A DNA stretch of 12,057 bases. Origin: an uncultured Micavibrio sp. (lineage in GTDB: Bacteria; Pseudomonadota; Alphaproteobacteria; Micavibrionales; UBA1664). Below the pieces are notes generated by a model, which saw nothing but the letters and a program-made list of their open reading frames with translations, was not told the origin of the DNA and did no database searches. The DNA is taken from contig CALBME010000002.1 in NCBI GenBank assembly GCA_937896295.1, positions 1 through 12,057 of the forward strand, read 5' to 3'. Numbering within the stretch: the first letter of the stretch is position 1; every line of letters begins with the position of its first letter. The position numbers and the translations under genes are program-made. Of the stretch, positions 1 to 6,294 are shown one piece after another.

Positions 1-152
1 GGTTGAGTTCCTTGGACGAGCAGGGATTGTTGGCAATCTGCGACAGCGGCGCGGGCGGCGTATATTGCGTATTCACGATTTCCTGCAGGCGCGCAACGGA
101 TGCATCGACCTGCGCGGACACCGCCGCCTGAATCGACGGATCGCATAACTGG
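1..152. repeat. Diverged repeat copy A (C-terminal module of the M23 gene)
   Basis: This stretch aligns without gaps to 1943-2094 at a constant offset of 1942 bases. Shared blocks include TCCTTGGAC, CTGCGACAGCGG and GCATCGACCTG.GCGGACAC. It encodes the 48-residue module at the peptidase tail. The copy may continue beyond the window edge. Confidence 0.75.
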
Positions 153-784
153 ACGAAACGCTCGGTCGAACCGCCGCCGCCATTCCCGCCGCGCGCCAGC
201 TGGTCTGCGCTCATGTTGCAGCGAGACGTCGTGGCATTGATGGCGGCTTCGGCAAAACCGGGGTCTTGCGGGTTTGCGCCGTTATCGATCAGGCGCTGCG
301 CCTCGATCGGGTCGACCTTGACCCATTGGCCCGCACTGTTACGGACTTCGTATTCAAGGTGAATGTGCGGACCCGTGCTTCGGCCCGACGTGCCGGACCA
401 GTCGCCCAGCACGGTGCCGGTTGTGACCTGCGAGCCGTTGGGAACGCTTAGCGACCCGGCGTGCGCATAAATGGCGCGGATATTGCCGTTCGTTACCGTG
501 GCGACATTGCCGTAGCTGCTGGATACGCGGGTGCTGACCGTGCCGCCGAACAGAGGCCGCACGATGGGGTTGTCGCGTGTGCGGATATCAAGGCCGTTAT
601 GGTTATGGCCTGCGTGTACGCCGCTGTCATTCGCGCCGAAACCTTCCGTGACCGTGCGCCCGCCGAAGGTCGATTGTTGCGGGCGCGATGCGACGCAATC
701 CGCCCACGCAAAACCCACGCATAGCATGGCCGGGGCCAGAACGGCCCAGAAAGCGAGTATTCTGCGGCGCGCGCTAAGGTTCAT
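1..784 (-). CDS. Secreted M23 (LytM) peptidase with extra C-terminal module, partial at window edge
   Basis: Predicted zinc endopeptidase acting on peptidoglycan cross-links in the periplasm. I read 261 residues from the ATG at 784; the 3' end lies outside the window. Residues 1-28 are a signal peptide (Arg-rich start, hydrophobic core, AWA before the cut). The LytM fold follows at about 40-150 with the full metal/catalytic set: H62-x3-D66 (HNGLD), H108 (YAH) and H140-x-H142 (PHIHLEY). A Gly-rich linker near 200-210 leads to a module starting at C214 (CDPSIQAAVSAQVDA, later TPPAPLSQ and PCSSKELN). It matches residues 41-88 of the secreted protein at 1428-2207 at 30 of 48 positions. The start overlaps the upstream lipoprotein stop as ATGA (781-784), implying translational coupling. 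The M23 call is firm; its partner and exact substrate are unknown. Confidence 0.9.
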   Translation of the reverse strand, partial: MNLSARRRILAFWAVLAPAMLCVGFAWADCVASRPQQSTFGGRTVTEGFGANDSGVHAGHNHNGLDIRTRDNPIVRPLFGGTVSTRVSSSYGNVATVTNGNIRAIYAHAGSLSVPNGSQVTTGTVLGDWSGTSGRSTGPHIHLEYEVRNSAGQWVKVDPIEAQRLIDNGANPQDPGFAEAAINATTSRCNMSADQLARGGNGGGGSTERFVQLCDPSIQAAVSAQVDASVARLQEIVNTQYTPPAPLSQIANNPCSSKELN

Positions 785-1380
785 TTCGGCCGGTAAGTCT
801 TCCCGTTCCAGACATACATGTGCTGTTTGTTGTCTTCGCCGTACATGGAAAAGTTTTTGTAACCTTTGGTGGTCTGGTTGCTGATCAGGATCGGGTCGGC
901 CGACATCAGGCGCCCGATTTCAACAAGCCCCTTGGCTGTACGCGTGTAGATGTGCAGGCGGCATATCCCCTGTTCGGTGCAGAAGCCATCCAGGTCATCG
1001 GAATGCCGCGCGAAGATCTCGGGAATATTGTCGCCGTTCAGGTCGGCAAGGCCGAGCATGAACTCGGGCGATCCTTCAAACACGGAAACATAATCTTTGT
1101 ATTCCGGGTCCTTGACCCACAGGTCGCGCACCAGTTTTGAAATCTCGGGATTTTTTCCCGACAGGTTCGGGTAACGGTCAAAGACGACTTTGGTGCCGGT
1201 GAAGATGGGACTGTTGCTGGCAGCGAGGGGGGCTGTCACGCCGGTGCTTTGCGCGTTTGCGGTCAAAGGCGACTGGCATGCGATGAGAGTGCCCGCCAGC
1301 GTGGCGACAGCGAATGTGACCTGCAGCCGCTTTACCGCGCGGCGTGCCTGTCTGAGGCTGGTTTTAAAAATCTGTTTCAT
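781..1380 (-). CDS. Predicted lipoprotein with a calcium-loop-like motif
   Basis: 199 residues, function not recognised. The basic start (KTSLRQARRAVKR) and hydrophobic stretch end in a lipobox, LIAC, with the acylated cysteine at C35, so a membrane-anchored lipoprotein is likely. The n-region is longer than usual. After a low-complexity Ala/Ser/Thr linker (about 36-60) comes a compact domain. Residues 113-121 read D-L-N-G-D-N-I-P-E, the D-x-N-x-D-x3-E calcium-loop pattern of EF-hand/dockerin and FG-GAP-type repeats; only one copy is present. The end (MYVWNGKTYRPK) looks like a closing beta hairpin. The gene sits 47 bases after the secreted protein stop, has GAGG seven bases before its ATG, and overlaps the M23 peptidase by ATGA. 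It is therefore the middle gene of a three-gene exported-protein operon. Confidence 0.78.
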   Translation of the reverse strand: MKQIFKTSLRQARRAVKRLQVTFAVATLAGTLIACQSPLTANAQSTGVTAPLAASNSPIFTGTKVVFDRYPNLSGKNPEISKLVRDLWVKDPEYKDYVSVFEGSPEFMLGLADLNGDNIPEIFARHSDDLDGFCTEQGICRLHIYTRTAKGLVEIGRLMSADPILISNQTTKGYKNFSMYGEDNKQHMYVWNGKTYRPK

Positions 1381-1427
1381 GGCGGGCCTCTATATTCAAT
1401 TCTGGTGAAAACGGTACTTCGCGGGCG

Positions 1428-2207
1428 TTATCGCGCCAGTTGCAACGTTCCCGTGGGCATCGCCACGCCCGAAGCGCCCGAACCCGTGGACCCGCCGGAC
1501 TGGACCAGAACCGGCTGGTTATAGCTCTTGAGCGCCTGCGAATTACCTGCCGCGTACAGTGTCGAGCGCAGCGCGTTGCCCGCGCAGTTATTGGGAAGAA
1601 GGTTGTTCAGGTTGCCGAACAGATCGCCAAGGCTGGGCATTTTGATCGGGTTTTCGCACTGGACATATTTGAGGACCATGTCGACCATCAGGCCGCACAG
1701 TTCGGACGAAAACGCATCGCCGCCAATACCAAGCGACGACATCAGACCGCCCAGCGCCTCGGACGCCAGCCCCTGGAAATTAAGCATCTTGGGCAGGGAC
1801 GCCGCGGCAGCGTTGATCGAGGATATCTCGGACTTGAACAGGTTTTGCAAAATGCCGCCCACGGGGCCCGCCGCTGACAGGGCCTGTCCCATGATGTTGT
1901 TGGCGTAGCGGGTGGGCGCGTAGGAAAACTGCTTGGTGATCCGGTTCAGCTCCTTGGACATGCAGGGCTGGTTGGAGAGCTGCGACAGCGGGGCGGGCGG
2001 GGTCAGCTGATTGTTCTGATAATTGGTGCGCGCGGCGGTGGCGGCATCGACCTGGGCGGACACACCGGCACGGATATTGGAGTCGCAGGCGGGGCCACCG
2101 GAGGTGCCGCCGGCTGCGGGCGCGGTGTCGGCGAATGCCATACCGGACCATAAACATGCCAATAACAATATAATTTTAAAGGAAAAATTCTGCTTTAGTT
2201 TAAGCAT
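1428..2207 (-). CDS. Secreted protein of unknown function sharing a module with the M23 peptidase
   Basis: 259 residues, not recognised. Residues 1-26 form a clear Sec signal peptide (KLKQ start, core IILLLACLW, GMAFA before the cut). Residues 41-88 (CDSNIRAGVSAQVDA to PCMSKELN) are the module also found at the tail of the M23 peptidase, with both cysteines (C41, C82) conserved. The middle, about 95-190, is rich in Ala, Gly, Ser and Leu with Gly-containing amphipathic segments (AAGPVGGILQNLF, LMSSLGIGGDAF). Further cysteines (SSELCGL, VQCENP, NNCAGN) suggest disulfides. It is the first gene of the leftward operon and has its own probable promoter. A structural or cell-wall-associated role with the peptidase is an inference from the shared module and linkage. 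A secretion-apparatus accessory is possible, but nothing here proves it. Confidence 0.8.
   Translation of the reverse strand: MLKLKQNFSFKIILLLACLWSGMAFADTAPAAGGTSGGPACDSNIRAGVSAQVDAATAARTNYQNNQLTPPAPLSQLSNQPCMSKELNRITKQFSYAPTRYANNIMGQALSAAGPVGGILQNLFKSEISSINAAAASLPKMLNFQGLASEALGGLMSSLGIGGDAFSSELCGLMVDMVLKYVQCENPIKMPSLGDLFGNLNNLLPNNCAGNALRSTLYAAGNSQALKSYNQPVLVQSGGSTGSGASGVAMPTGTLQLAR
1943..2094. repeat. Diverged repeat copy B (N-terminal module of the secreted protein gene)
   Basis: Partner of the copy at 1-152. The protein encoded here is identical to copy A at 30 of 48 positions. The middle (residues about 57-68) has diverged most; the Cys-Asp start, the TPPAPLSQ block and the PCxSKELN end are kept. 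This fits duplication and fusion of a domain, not a mobile repeat. Confidence 0.75.
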
Positions 2208-2240
2208 GTTTTTTATGTCCCTTTACCCCGCTGTACGACC

Positions 2241-2270
2241 ATTATACTGAAAAAAGGGCAAATTTTACAA
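2241..2270 (-). promoter_or_regulatory. Probable sigma-70-type promoter of the leftward exported-protein operon
   Basis: Read on the minus strand, TTGTAA (2265-2270) and a perfect TATAAT (2241-2246) are 18 bases apart. They lie about 35 bases upstream of the ATG at 2207, and AAAGGGA sits between them and that start. The -10 match is strong; the -35 is partial. Confidence 0.6.
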
Positions 2271-2286
2271 ATCCCAAATTGGGTTT
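2270..2286. promoter_or_regulatory. Inverted repeat in the divergent promoter region, possible operator
   Basis: CCCAA-A-TTGGG is a perfect 5-bp inverted repeat around one central base. It extends to 7 of 8 pairs (AATCCCAA/TTGGGTTT). It lies between the leftward promoter and the start of the rightward nucleotidyltransferase gene, where a regulator could control both. No cognate regulator is identified; the operator role is an inference. Confidence 0.3.
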
Positions 2287-2301
2287 ACACAATAAGTGAA
2301 C

Positions 2302-3012
2302 ATGACATCTGCGCCGATCGATCTGGTTGTCCTTGCTGGCGGTGCCGCGACCCGGCTTGGCGGGATGGCGGCTGGTCTGCCCAAGGCTCTTTTGTCCGTG
2401 GCAGAAAAGCCGTTTTTACATCATCCCCTGACCAGGCTGGCCAGCACCGTCAATCTGGGTAAAACAATAATAAGCACCCGCGCCGGCAGTGGAGTGGAGT
2501 TCAATCATTACCTGAATAAAACAATTTATAATATTGATATAATAGAAGAAAAAGTGCAAATGGGAACGGGTGGCGCCATTCTGTCTGCCCTGGCCATGGA
2601 AGGTCTGAGCAATCCCTTTCTGGTCATGAATGGCGATGTCCTGTTCGCCATGGACGGTAGTGCCGTGGCCAGGGCGGCTACTGAAAAGGGCGCGGCGCTG
2701 GCTGTCATCGAGGTGCCGGATGCTGGGCGCTTTGGTGCCGTAACCGTAAAACAGGGCACGGTGGACCGGTTTTCCGAAAAGAACGCGGATGCCGGGGCCG
2801 CGCTTATCAGTGCCGGTCTTTATGCTTTTACCCACGAATCGCTGGCCGGTTTCGATTATGGTCCCTGTTCCTTTGAACACGACATCGCGCCCGTGCTGGC
2901 CGCGCGGGGAACGCTGGCCGCCGTAGAGGCATTTGGCCCCTTTATCGACATCGGCACCCCGGAATCGCTGCAAAATGCCGACAGCTTTGTGCGCGCAATG
3001 CAGCGTGTTTAA
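2302..3012 (+). CDS. Sugar-1-phosphate nucleotidylyltransferase, HddC-like
   Basis: 236 residues from ATG 2302; an in-frame GTG at 2296 would add two residues. Neither start has a clear Shine-Dalgarno site. The protein is a Rossmann-type NTP_transferase (PF00483 family): LAGGAATRLGG (11-21) is the nucleotide-binding loop, PKALLSV (27-33) holds the conserved Pro-Lys, GTGGAI (88-93) and NGD (110-112) are the substrate and metal-binding segments, and FIDIGTPESL near the C-terminus is typical of D-glycero-D-manno-heptose-1-phosphate guanylyltransferases and relatives. It would make an NDP-sugar in the cytoplasm for surface polysaccharide; the exact sugar and nucleotide cannot be read. Length suits the family. 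The stretch 2511-2560 is strikingly AT-rich compared with the rest of the gene. No other sugar genes are adjacent. Confidence 0.85.
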   Translation: MTSAPIDLVVLAGGAATRLGGMAAGLPKALLSVAEKPFLHHPLTRLASTVNLGKTIISTRAGSGVEFNHYLNKTIYNIDIIEEKVQMGTGGAILSALAMEGLSNPFLVMNGDVLFAMDGSAVARAATEKGAALAVIEVPDAGRFGAVTVKQGTVDRFSEKNADAGAALISAGLYAFTHESLAGFDYGPCSFEHDIAPVLAARGTLAAVEAFGPFIDIGTPESLQNADSFVRAMQRV

Positions 3013-3053
3013 AACTTGCATACACGGATGTGGAAGATTATATCCCGCTATAG

Positions 3054-3067
3054 CCGTCTGCCGACGG
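3054..3067 (+). other. Short inverted repeat (CCGTC-TGCC-GACGG) before the Lrp-type gene
   Basis: A 5-bp stem with a 4-base loop in the 90-base gap between the nucleotidyltransferase and the Lrp-family gene. No T-run follows, so it is not a normal intrinsic terminator. It could be an autoregulatory site, since Lrp/AsnC proteins often control their own promoters, or chance. Confidence 0.25.
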
Positions 3068-3102
3068 AATATTGCACATAACCACACCAATCATTTCAGG
3101 CC

Positions 3103-3588
3103 ATGAAGCGCAGCAAACTCGACAAAATCGATCGCAAGATTCTCCTCACCCTTCAGGAAGAAGGGCGCATCACCAATGTCGATCTTGCCAAAAAGGCGGG
3201 CATCTCGGCGCCGCCCTGCCTGCGCCGCGTCCGCGCGCTGGAGGATTCGGGCTATATCCGCTCGTACCATGCGTTTCTGGATGCCGGCAAACTCGGCTAT
3301 GGCATCACGGTATTCGCGCATGTTTCGCTGGCGTCGCACAATGACGCGGACCTGAAAAAATTTGAAATCCGCATCCGCGAATGGCCGCAGGTGCGCGAGG
3401 CGCATCTTCTGTCCGGTGAAACCGATGTGCTGCTCAAGATCGTCGCGAAGGACTGGGAGTCGTATCAGCAATTCCTGACGTCTGAATTGCTGGGCACTGA
3501 AAACGTCGCCGCCGTGCGTTCGTCCATCGCCATCCGGACCAGCAAGCTGGAACCCGGCGTGCCCATCAACGACAACATCACGCTCTGA
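3103..3588 (+). CDS. Lrp/AsnC family transcriptional regulator
   Basis: 161 residues. The N-terminal winged helix-turn-helix is classic: LDKIDRKILLTLQEEGR (6-22), then TNVDLAKKAGIS as the HTH, and a recognition region running through CLRRVRALEDSGYI. The C-terminal RAM (ligand-sensing, oligomerising) domain begins near 65 and includes VREAHLLSGETDVLLKIVAKD, the typical G-x-x-D effector loop. These proteins bind DNA as octamers or dimers and respond to amino acids. Closest by feel to the global Lrp branch, but the effector cannot be read. Length is normal. It sits 90 bases after the nucleotidyltransferase and converges on the Rsm22-like gene with 4 bases between stops. The start has only a weak AGG close to it. 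Confidence 0.92.
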   Translation: MKRSKLDKIDRKILLTLQEEGRITNVDLAKKAGISAPPCLRRVRALEDSGYIRSYHAFLDAGKLGYGITVFAHVSLASHNDADLKKFEIRIREWPQVREAHLLSGETDVLLKIVAKDWESYQQFLTSELLGTENVAAVRSSIAIRTSKLEPGVPINDNITL

Positions 3589-3592
3589 TTAT

Positions 3593-4468
3593 CTAAAGCG
3601 CGTCGCCCCATTTCGCTTTTTTTGCGCCTTTGTACCGCGCATCGCGTTTGGATATCTGTGCCGTTTCAAGATGGCCGTCGGACCGGCACAAGGGCAGTTG
3701 CACGACCTTGCCCACGCGCGGATAGCCGATGATGCGTGCATCGATCGCGGGGGCGGGCGCACGCCCCGCCACCAGATACATGAATTTTTCGTCCTCGTAG
3801 CCGAGATCGGCGCCCTTGAGTTGCCTGTGCAGGCGCGTCCGCGCAAGTCGTACGGAAAAATGGCACCAGCCGTCATCCGCGCGCGTGAACGGGCATTCAA
3901 GGTGATGCGGGCAGGGTGCATGAATATGCGCGCCCGCCCTGATCAGGGCATCCCGCACGGACAGCATCATGCGACTGGTTTCCGGCGTGCCTGTATCGAT
4001 CAGGACCAGATGTGATTGCGCAGCGTACCACAGGCTTAAGGCCGTTGCGACCGGGTCGGGTAATTCGTTGAGGACATAGGCGGCGATAACCAGGTCCGCC
4101 GGCGCGGGCGACGACACGTGCGCGGCACCCGGCACAAGTTTTTGCGAAAGCGCGCGCATATGCGCATTCGTCTCGATCATGGCGGCACGCGCATCGGGCC
4201 ACAGGGATTTTGCCGCGATCGTTGCCGTGCCGGGTCCGGCACCGAAATCAAGTATGCTGGCGGGGGCGGGAATATGCGCCTGCGCCAGCACATGATCGAC
4301 CGCCGCCATGGTCGCCGGCATGCGGGCGGCGGCATAGGCCAGCGCCTCCGTTTCGTTCTGCAGGGCCAGGCTGCCCTTGCGTTCCCGGTATCGTGACGAG
4401 ATCTCCGCCGCGGCCTTTGCCAGCGCGGCATGATCGGTCATCAGCCCTTCAAGAAAATCGTCGTTCAT
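3593..4468 (-). CDS. Rsm22/METTL17-family SAM-dependent methyltransferase-like protein with four-cysteine set
   Basis: 291 residues from ATG 4468. An upstream in-frame GTG at 4492 lies inside pdxH and is less likely, since the ATG forms an ATGA overlap with the pdxH stop (4465-4468). Residues 72-82 (ILDFGAGPGTA) are SAM motif I, E99 fits the ribose-binding acid, and YVLNELPDP (131-139) matches the family. C186-x5-C192, C202 and C261 (HAPCPHHLECPF, WCHF, LPLCR) match the cysteine pattern that binds a [4Fe-4S] cluster in mitochondrial METTL17/Rsm22. Known relatives act in small ribosomal subunit assembly. By family, this bacterial protein probably acts on or at the small subunit; whether it methylates anything is unknown. 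The Lys-rich C-terminus (KGAKKAKW) suits RNA contact. Confidence 0.85.
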   Translation of the reverse strand: MNDDFLEGLMTDHAALAKAAAEISSRYRERKGSLALQNETEALAYAAARMPATMAAVDHVLAQAHIPAPASILDFGAGPGTATIAAKSLWPDARAAMIETNAHMRALSQKLVPGAAHVSSPAPADLVIAAYVLNELPDPVATALSLWYAAQSHLVLIDTGTPETSRMMLSVRDALIRAGAHIHAPCPHHLECPFTRADDGWCHFSVRLARTRLHRQLKGADLGYEDEKFMYLVAGRAPAPAIDARIIGYPRVGKVVQLPLCRSDGHLETAQISKRDARYKGAKKAKWGDAL

Positions 4469-5067
4469 GGATACAGGCGCTGGACGCTCCACGCGCCGTC
4501 CGTGCCGCGAACGAAGACGAAACGGTCATGCAGCCGGAACTCACCTTGCTGCCAGAATTCGATGCGCGACGGCACGATGCGGAAGCCACCCCAGTGCGGG
4601 GGGCGTGGAATATCCTGACCTTCATATTGTTTTTCAAGCGCGGCGGTTTTTTGCAAAAGCGTCTCGCGCGATGAGAGGGGTTGCGACTGGTCCGATGCCC
4701 ATGCGCCGATGCGGCTGCCGCGGGGACGGGATGCGTAATAGTCGTCCGAATCGCTGGCATCGACCTGTTCGACGGCGCCTTCCACGCGGACCTGCCGTTC
4801 CAGCGATTTCCAGTGATAGCACAGCGCCGCGAACGGGTTGCCCGTCAGCTGCTGGCCTTTGCGGCTGTTGGCATTGGTAAAGAAAACGAAACCGCGCGAA
4901 TCCACCCGCCGTACCAGAACCATGCGCGCCGACGGCCGGCCCTCATCTGTAGTGGCCAGGCACGCGGCGTCCGGGTCGGATGGCTCGGAACCTTTTGCCT
5001 CCTTAAACCATTCGTGGAAAAGGCTGAAAGGGTCTGCATTACGGATAGCCGTTTCTAACAACGTCAT
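4465..5067 (-). CDS. pdxH: Pyridoxine/pyridoxamine 5'-phosphate oxidase
   Basis: 200 residues. FMN-dependent oxidase that makes pyridoxal 5'-phosphate from PNP or PMP in the cytoplasm, the last step of B6 synthesis and salvage. Family marks in order: an N-terminal DPFSLFHEWFKEA stretch, SARMVLVRRVD (FMN phosphate side), FFTNANSRKGQQL, NPFAALCYHWKSLERQVRVEG, a DYYASRPRGSRIGAWASDQS block, and the C-terminal WGGFRIVP, EFW..GEFRLHDR and RLYP end. Length is slightly short of the E. coli enzyme but typical. AAAGGA lies about 11 bases before the ATG. It is divergent from the 17 kDa-type lipoprotein and translationally overlaps the Rsm22-like gene. Closeness to fabI and aroC fits alphaproteobacterial gene order. 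Confidence 0.96.
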   Translation of the reverse strand: MTLLETAIRNADPFSLFHEWFKEAKGSEPSDPDAACLATTDEGRPSARMVLVRRVDSRGFVFFTNANSRKGQQLTGNPFAALCYHWKSLERQVRVEGAVEQVDASDSDDYYASRPRGSRIGAWASDQSQPLSSRETLLQKTAALEKQYEGQDIPRPPHWGGFRIVPSRIEFWQQGEFRLHDRFVFVRGTDGAWSVQRLYP

Positions 5068-5082
5068 TGCTTCGTCATCCTT

Positions 5083-5111
5083 TTGCCCTAAAGTTACTGT
5101 GCTATTAAATT
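5083..5111 (+). promoter_or_regulatory. Possible promoter of the glycine-zipper lipoprotein gene
   Basis: TTGCCC (5083-5088) and TAAATT (5106-5111) are 17 bases apart, about 40 bases before the ATG at 5153. Both boxes match the sigma-70 consensus only partly. A minus-strand TTGATA (5114-5119) in the same gap could serve pdxH. Confidence 0.35.
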
Positions 5112-5139
5112 GGTATCAATGAGACACTTAAATGTCCAA

Positions 5140-5146
5140 GAAAGGG
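5140..5146 (+). promoter_or_regulatory. Ribosome binding site deciding the lipoprotein start
   Basis: GAAAGGG lies about six bases before ATG 5153. The earlier in-frame ATG at 5132 has no such site and would put seven residues ahead of a normal signal peptide, so 5153 is preferred. Confidence 0.65.
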
Positions 5147-5152
5147 ATTTAC

Positions 5153-5671
5153 ATGACGTTTCGTCGTATTGCTTTGACCTCGGCGCTGATCGCCACGACC
5201 GCATTGGCTGGTTGCGCCGGTACGGGTTACAACAACACCTATGACGGCTACGGCAATACGGGCGGTGGTCTCAACAAACAGCAGATCGGCACCGGCGTCG
5301 GCGCCGTGGTCGGCGGCCTTGCCGGCTCTCAGTTCGGCGGCGGCAAGGGCCAGCTCGTCGGTACGGGCGTAGGCGTTCTGCTTGGCGCACTGGTGGGTTC
5401 GTCTGTCGGCGCATCGCTCGACAAGGCTGACATTGCCTACGCACAACAGGCCCAGCAACGTGCCTATACCGCACCGATCGGCCAGACGGTTTCGTGGAAC
5501 AACCCGCAAAGCGGCAACTCGGGCACCTATACCCCGATCCGCGACGGCCGCATGAACAACGGCGATTATTGCCGCGAATACACCCAGACCATTTATGTCG
5601 GCGGCCAGCAACAGACCGCGACCGGTCAGGCCTGCCAGAACGCCAACGGCACCTGGCGCATCATCAACTAA
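5153..5671 (+). CDS. 17 kDa surface-antigen-type glycine-zipper lipoprotein
   Basis: 172 residues. The signal peptide MTFRRIALTSALIATTALAG ends at a textbook lipobox (LAGC, C21), so it is a lipidated envelope protein. A glycine zipper of the Rickettsia 17 kDa antigen type follows at about 46-95: GTGVGAVVGGLAGSQFGGG, then GTGVGVLLGALVGSSVGAS. Such segments pack or insert in the outer membrane. The C-terminal part (SWNNPQSGNSGTYTPI, DYCREYTQTIYVGGQ, CQNANGTWRIIN) matches the RT0821/Lpp0805 surface-protein tail. These proteins are common in alphaproteobacteria; the molecular role is poorly defined and may concern envelope stability. It is monocistronic: its own promoter region, divergent from pdxH, and a strong terminator directly after it. 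Confidence 0.92.
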   Translation: MTFRRIALTSALIATTALAGCAGTGYNNTYDGYGNTGGGLNKQQIGTGVGAVVGGLAGSQFGGGKGQLVGTGVGVLLGALVGSSVGASLDKADIAYAQQAQQRAYTAPIGQTVSWNNPQSGNSGTYTPIRDGRMNNGDYCREYTQTIYVGGQQQTATGQACQNANGTWRIIN

Positions 5672-5686
5672 ACGTAGCGTTTTTCG

Positions 5687-5727
5687 AAAAAGGGCTGGGT
5701 GCGGCAAGCATTCCAGCCCTTTTTTTA
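5687..5727 (+). terminator. Intrinsic terminator after the lipoprotein gene
   Basis: AAAAAGGGCTGG (5687-5698) pairs perfectly with CCAGCCCTTTTT (5713-5724) around a 14-base loop, and the T-run continues to 5727. It starts 15 bases after the stop codon. This is the strongest terminator in the window. Confidence 0.93.
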
Positions 5728-5792
5728 TTCATTTTTTAACGCTCGCAAGGTGACAATGAAAGTTGGGATAAAATTCAGGTTTGAGGATAGTG

Positions 5793-6233
5793 ATGGGGGA
5801 ATTACAGACCGGCGTCGCCGCGACGCTGAAAGCCACCTTGAGCAAGCTGCATAAAATGGCCACGGGCATCGTACCGGAAGGGTACCGTCTGCATCGTGAC
5901 TTTGCTTTTACCTTTAACGGCTGGCACATCAACGCCCACGCCAAGAGGGAGGGGTTGACCCCTGAACTTGACGCACAAAAGGTGCGCATCCTGTTCGAAG
6001 ATGCCGATATGAAGCGTTTCGACGACTGCCCCTATATGGCGCGGATGGGCTATTCCATGGACCTGACCCGCGAGCATCGGTTCTGTGCGTTCCTCTATCC
6101 CCGTGCCGGCGAAACCGTGGATGAAATTCAGGCCTGGGCGGCGGAAAAAGGGTTCGCGCATGTCTCGGTCCTGAACAAACGCCCCTTGCTCAAACCCTGG
6201 GATCAGGCCCACCGCCTCGAGGCTTTGGGCTGA
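5793..6233 (+). CDS. Conserved-looking hypothetical protein
   Basis: 146 residues, not recognised. ATG 5793 is chosen because GAGG (5783-5786) sits six bases before it; TTG 5781 and GTG 5790 are in frame but poorly placed. No signal peptide or membrane segment is seen, so it is probably cytoplasmic. An amphipathic N-terminus (TLKATLSKLHKMATG) leads into a mixed alpha/beta body with YRLHRDFAFTFNGWHINAHAK, KVRILFEDADMKRFDDCPY, HRFCAFLYPRAGETVDEIQ and a final Pro/Lys/Trp-rich stretch. Two cysteines (DDCPY, RFCAF) are not arranged as an obvious metal site. Codon use resembles the neighbours and the gene is flanked by two terminators, so it is likely a real single-gene unit. Function is open. Confidence 0.7.
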   Translation: MGELQTGVAATLKATLSKLHKMATGIVPEGYRLHRDFAFTFNGWHINAHAKREGLTPELDAQKVRILFEDADMKRFDDCPYMARMGYSMDLTREHRFCAFLYPRAGETVDEIQAWAAEKGFAHVSVLNKRPLLKPWDQAHRLEALG

Positions 6234-6246
6234 GAGACCGCAAAAA

Positions 6247-6276
6247 ACCGCCATTTCAGGGCTGTAGATAGGCGGT
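6247..6276 (+). promoter_or_regulatory. Alternative hairpin overlapping the terminator, possible attenuator
   Basis: ACCGCC (6247-6252) is perfectly complementary to GGCGGT (6271-6276), the same bases that form the 5' arm of the terminator at 6271-6294. The two structures exclude each other. A further small hairpin, CCCG-TAAA-CGGG (6296-6307), follows. This is the geometry of an antiterminator/terminator switch, but no ligand or leader peptide is seen. Confidence 0.3.
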
Positions 6277-6294
6277 GATTCCGCCTTTTCTTTT
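6271..6294 (+). terminator. Intrinsic terminator before fabI
   Basis: GGCGG (6271-6275), loop TGATT, CCGCC (6281-6285), then TTTTCTTTT. It lies 37 bases after the upstream stop and 45 bases before the fabI start. It may simply end the upstream gene, or act inside the fabI leader. Confidence 0.75.

Noticed and set aside
4469..4492. Extended GTG start for the Rsm22-like gene
   Set aside because: It would add eight residues inside pdxH; the ATG at 4468 gives the ATGA overlap seen at two other junctions.
4495..4508. A 14-base match with 11746-11759 (GCCGTCCGTGCCG type)
   Set aside because: Short, GC-rich and isolated; no extension on either side, so taken as chance.
5064..5078. Four-codon leader frame (ATG ACG AAG CAA TGA) overlapping the pdxH start
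   Set aside because: The ribosome site abuts its ATG with no spacing, so it is unlikely to be translated; the site fits pdxH better.
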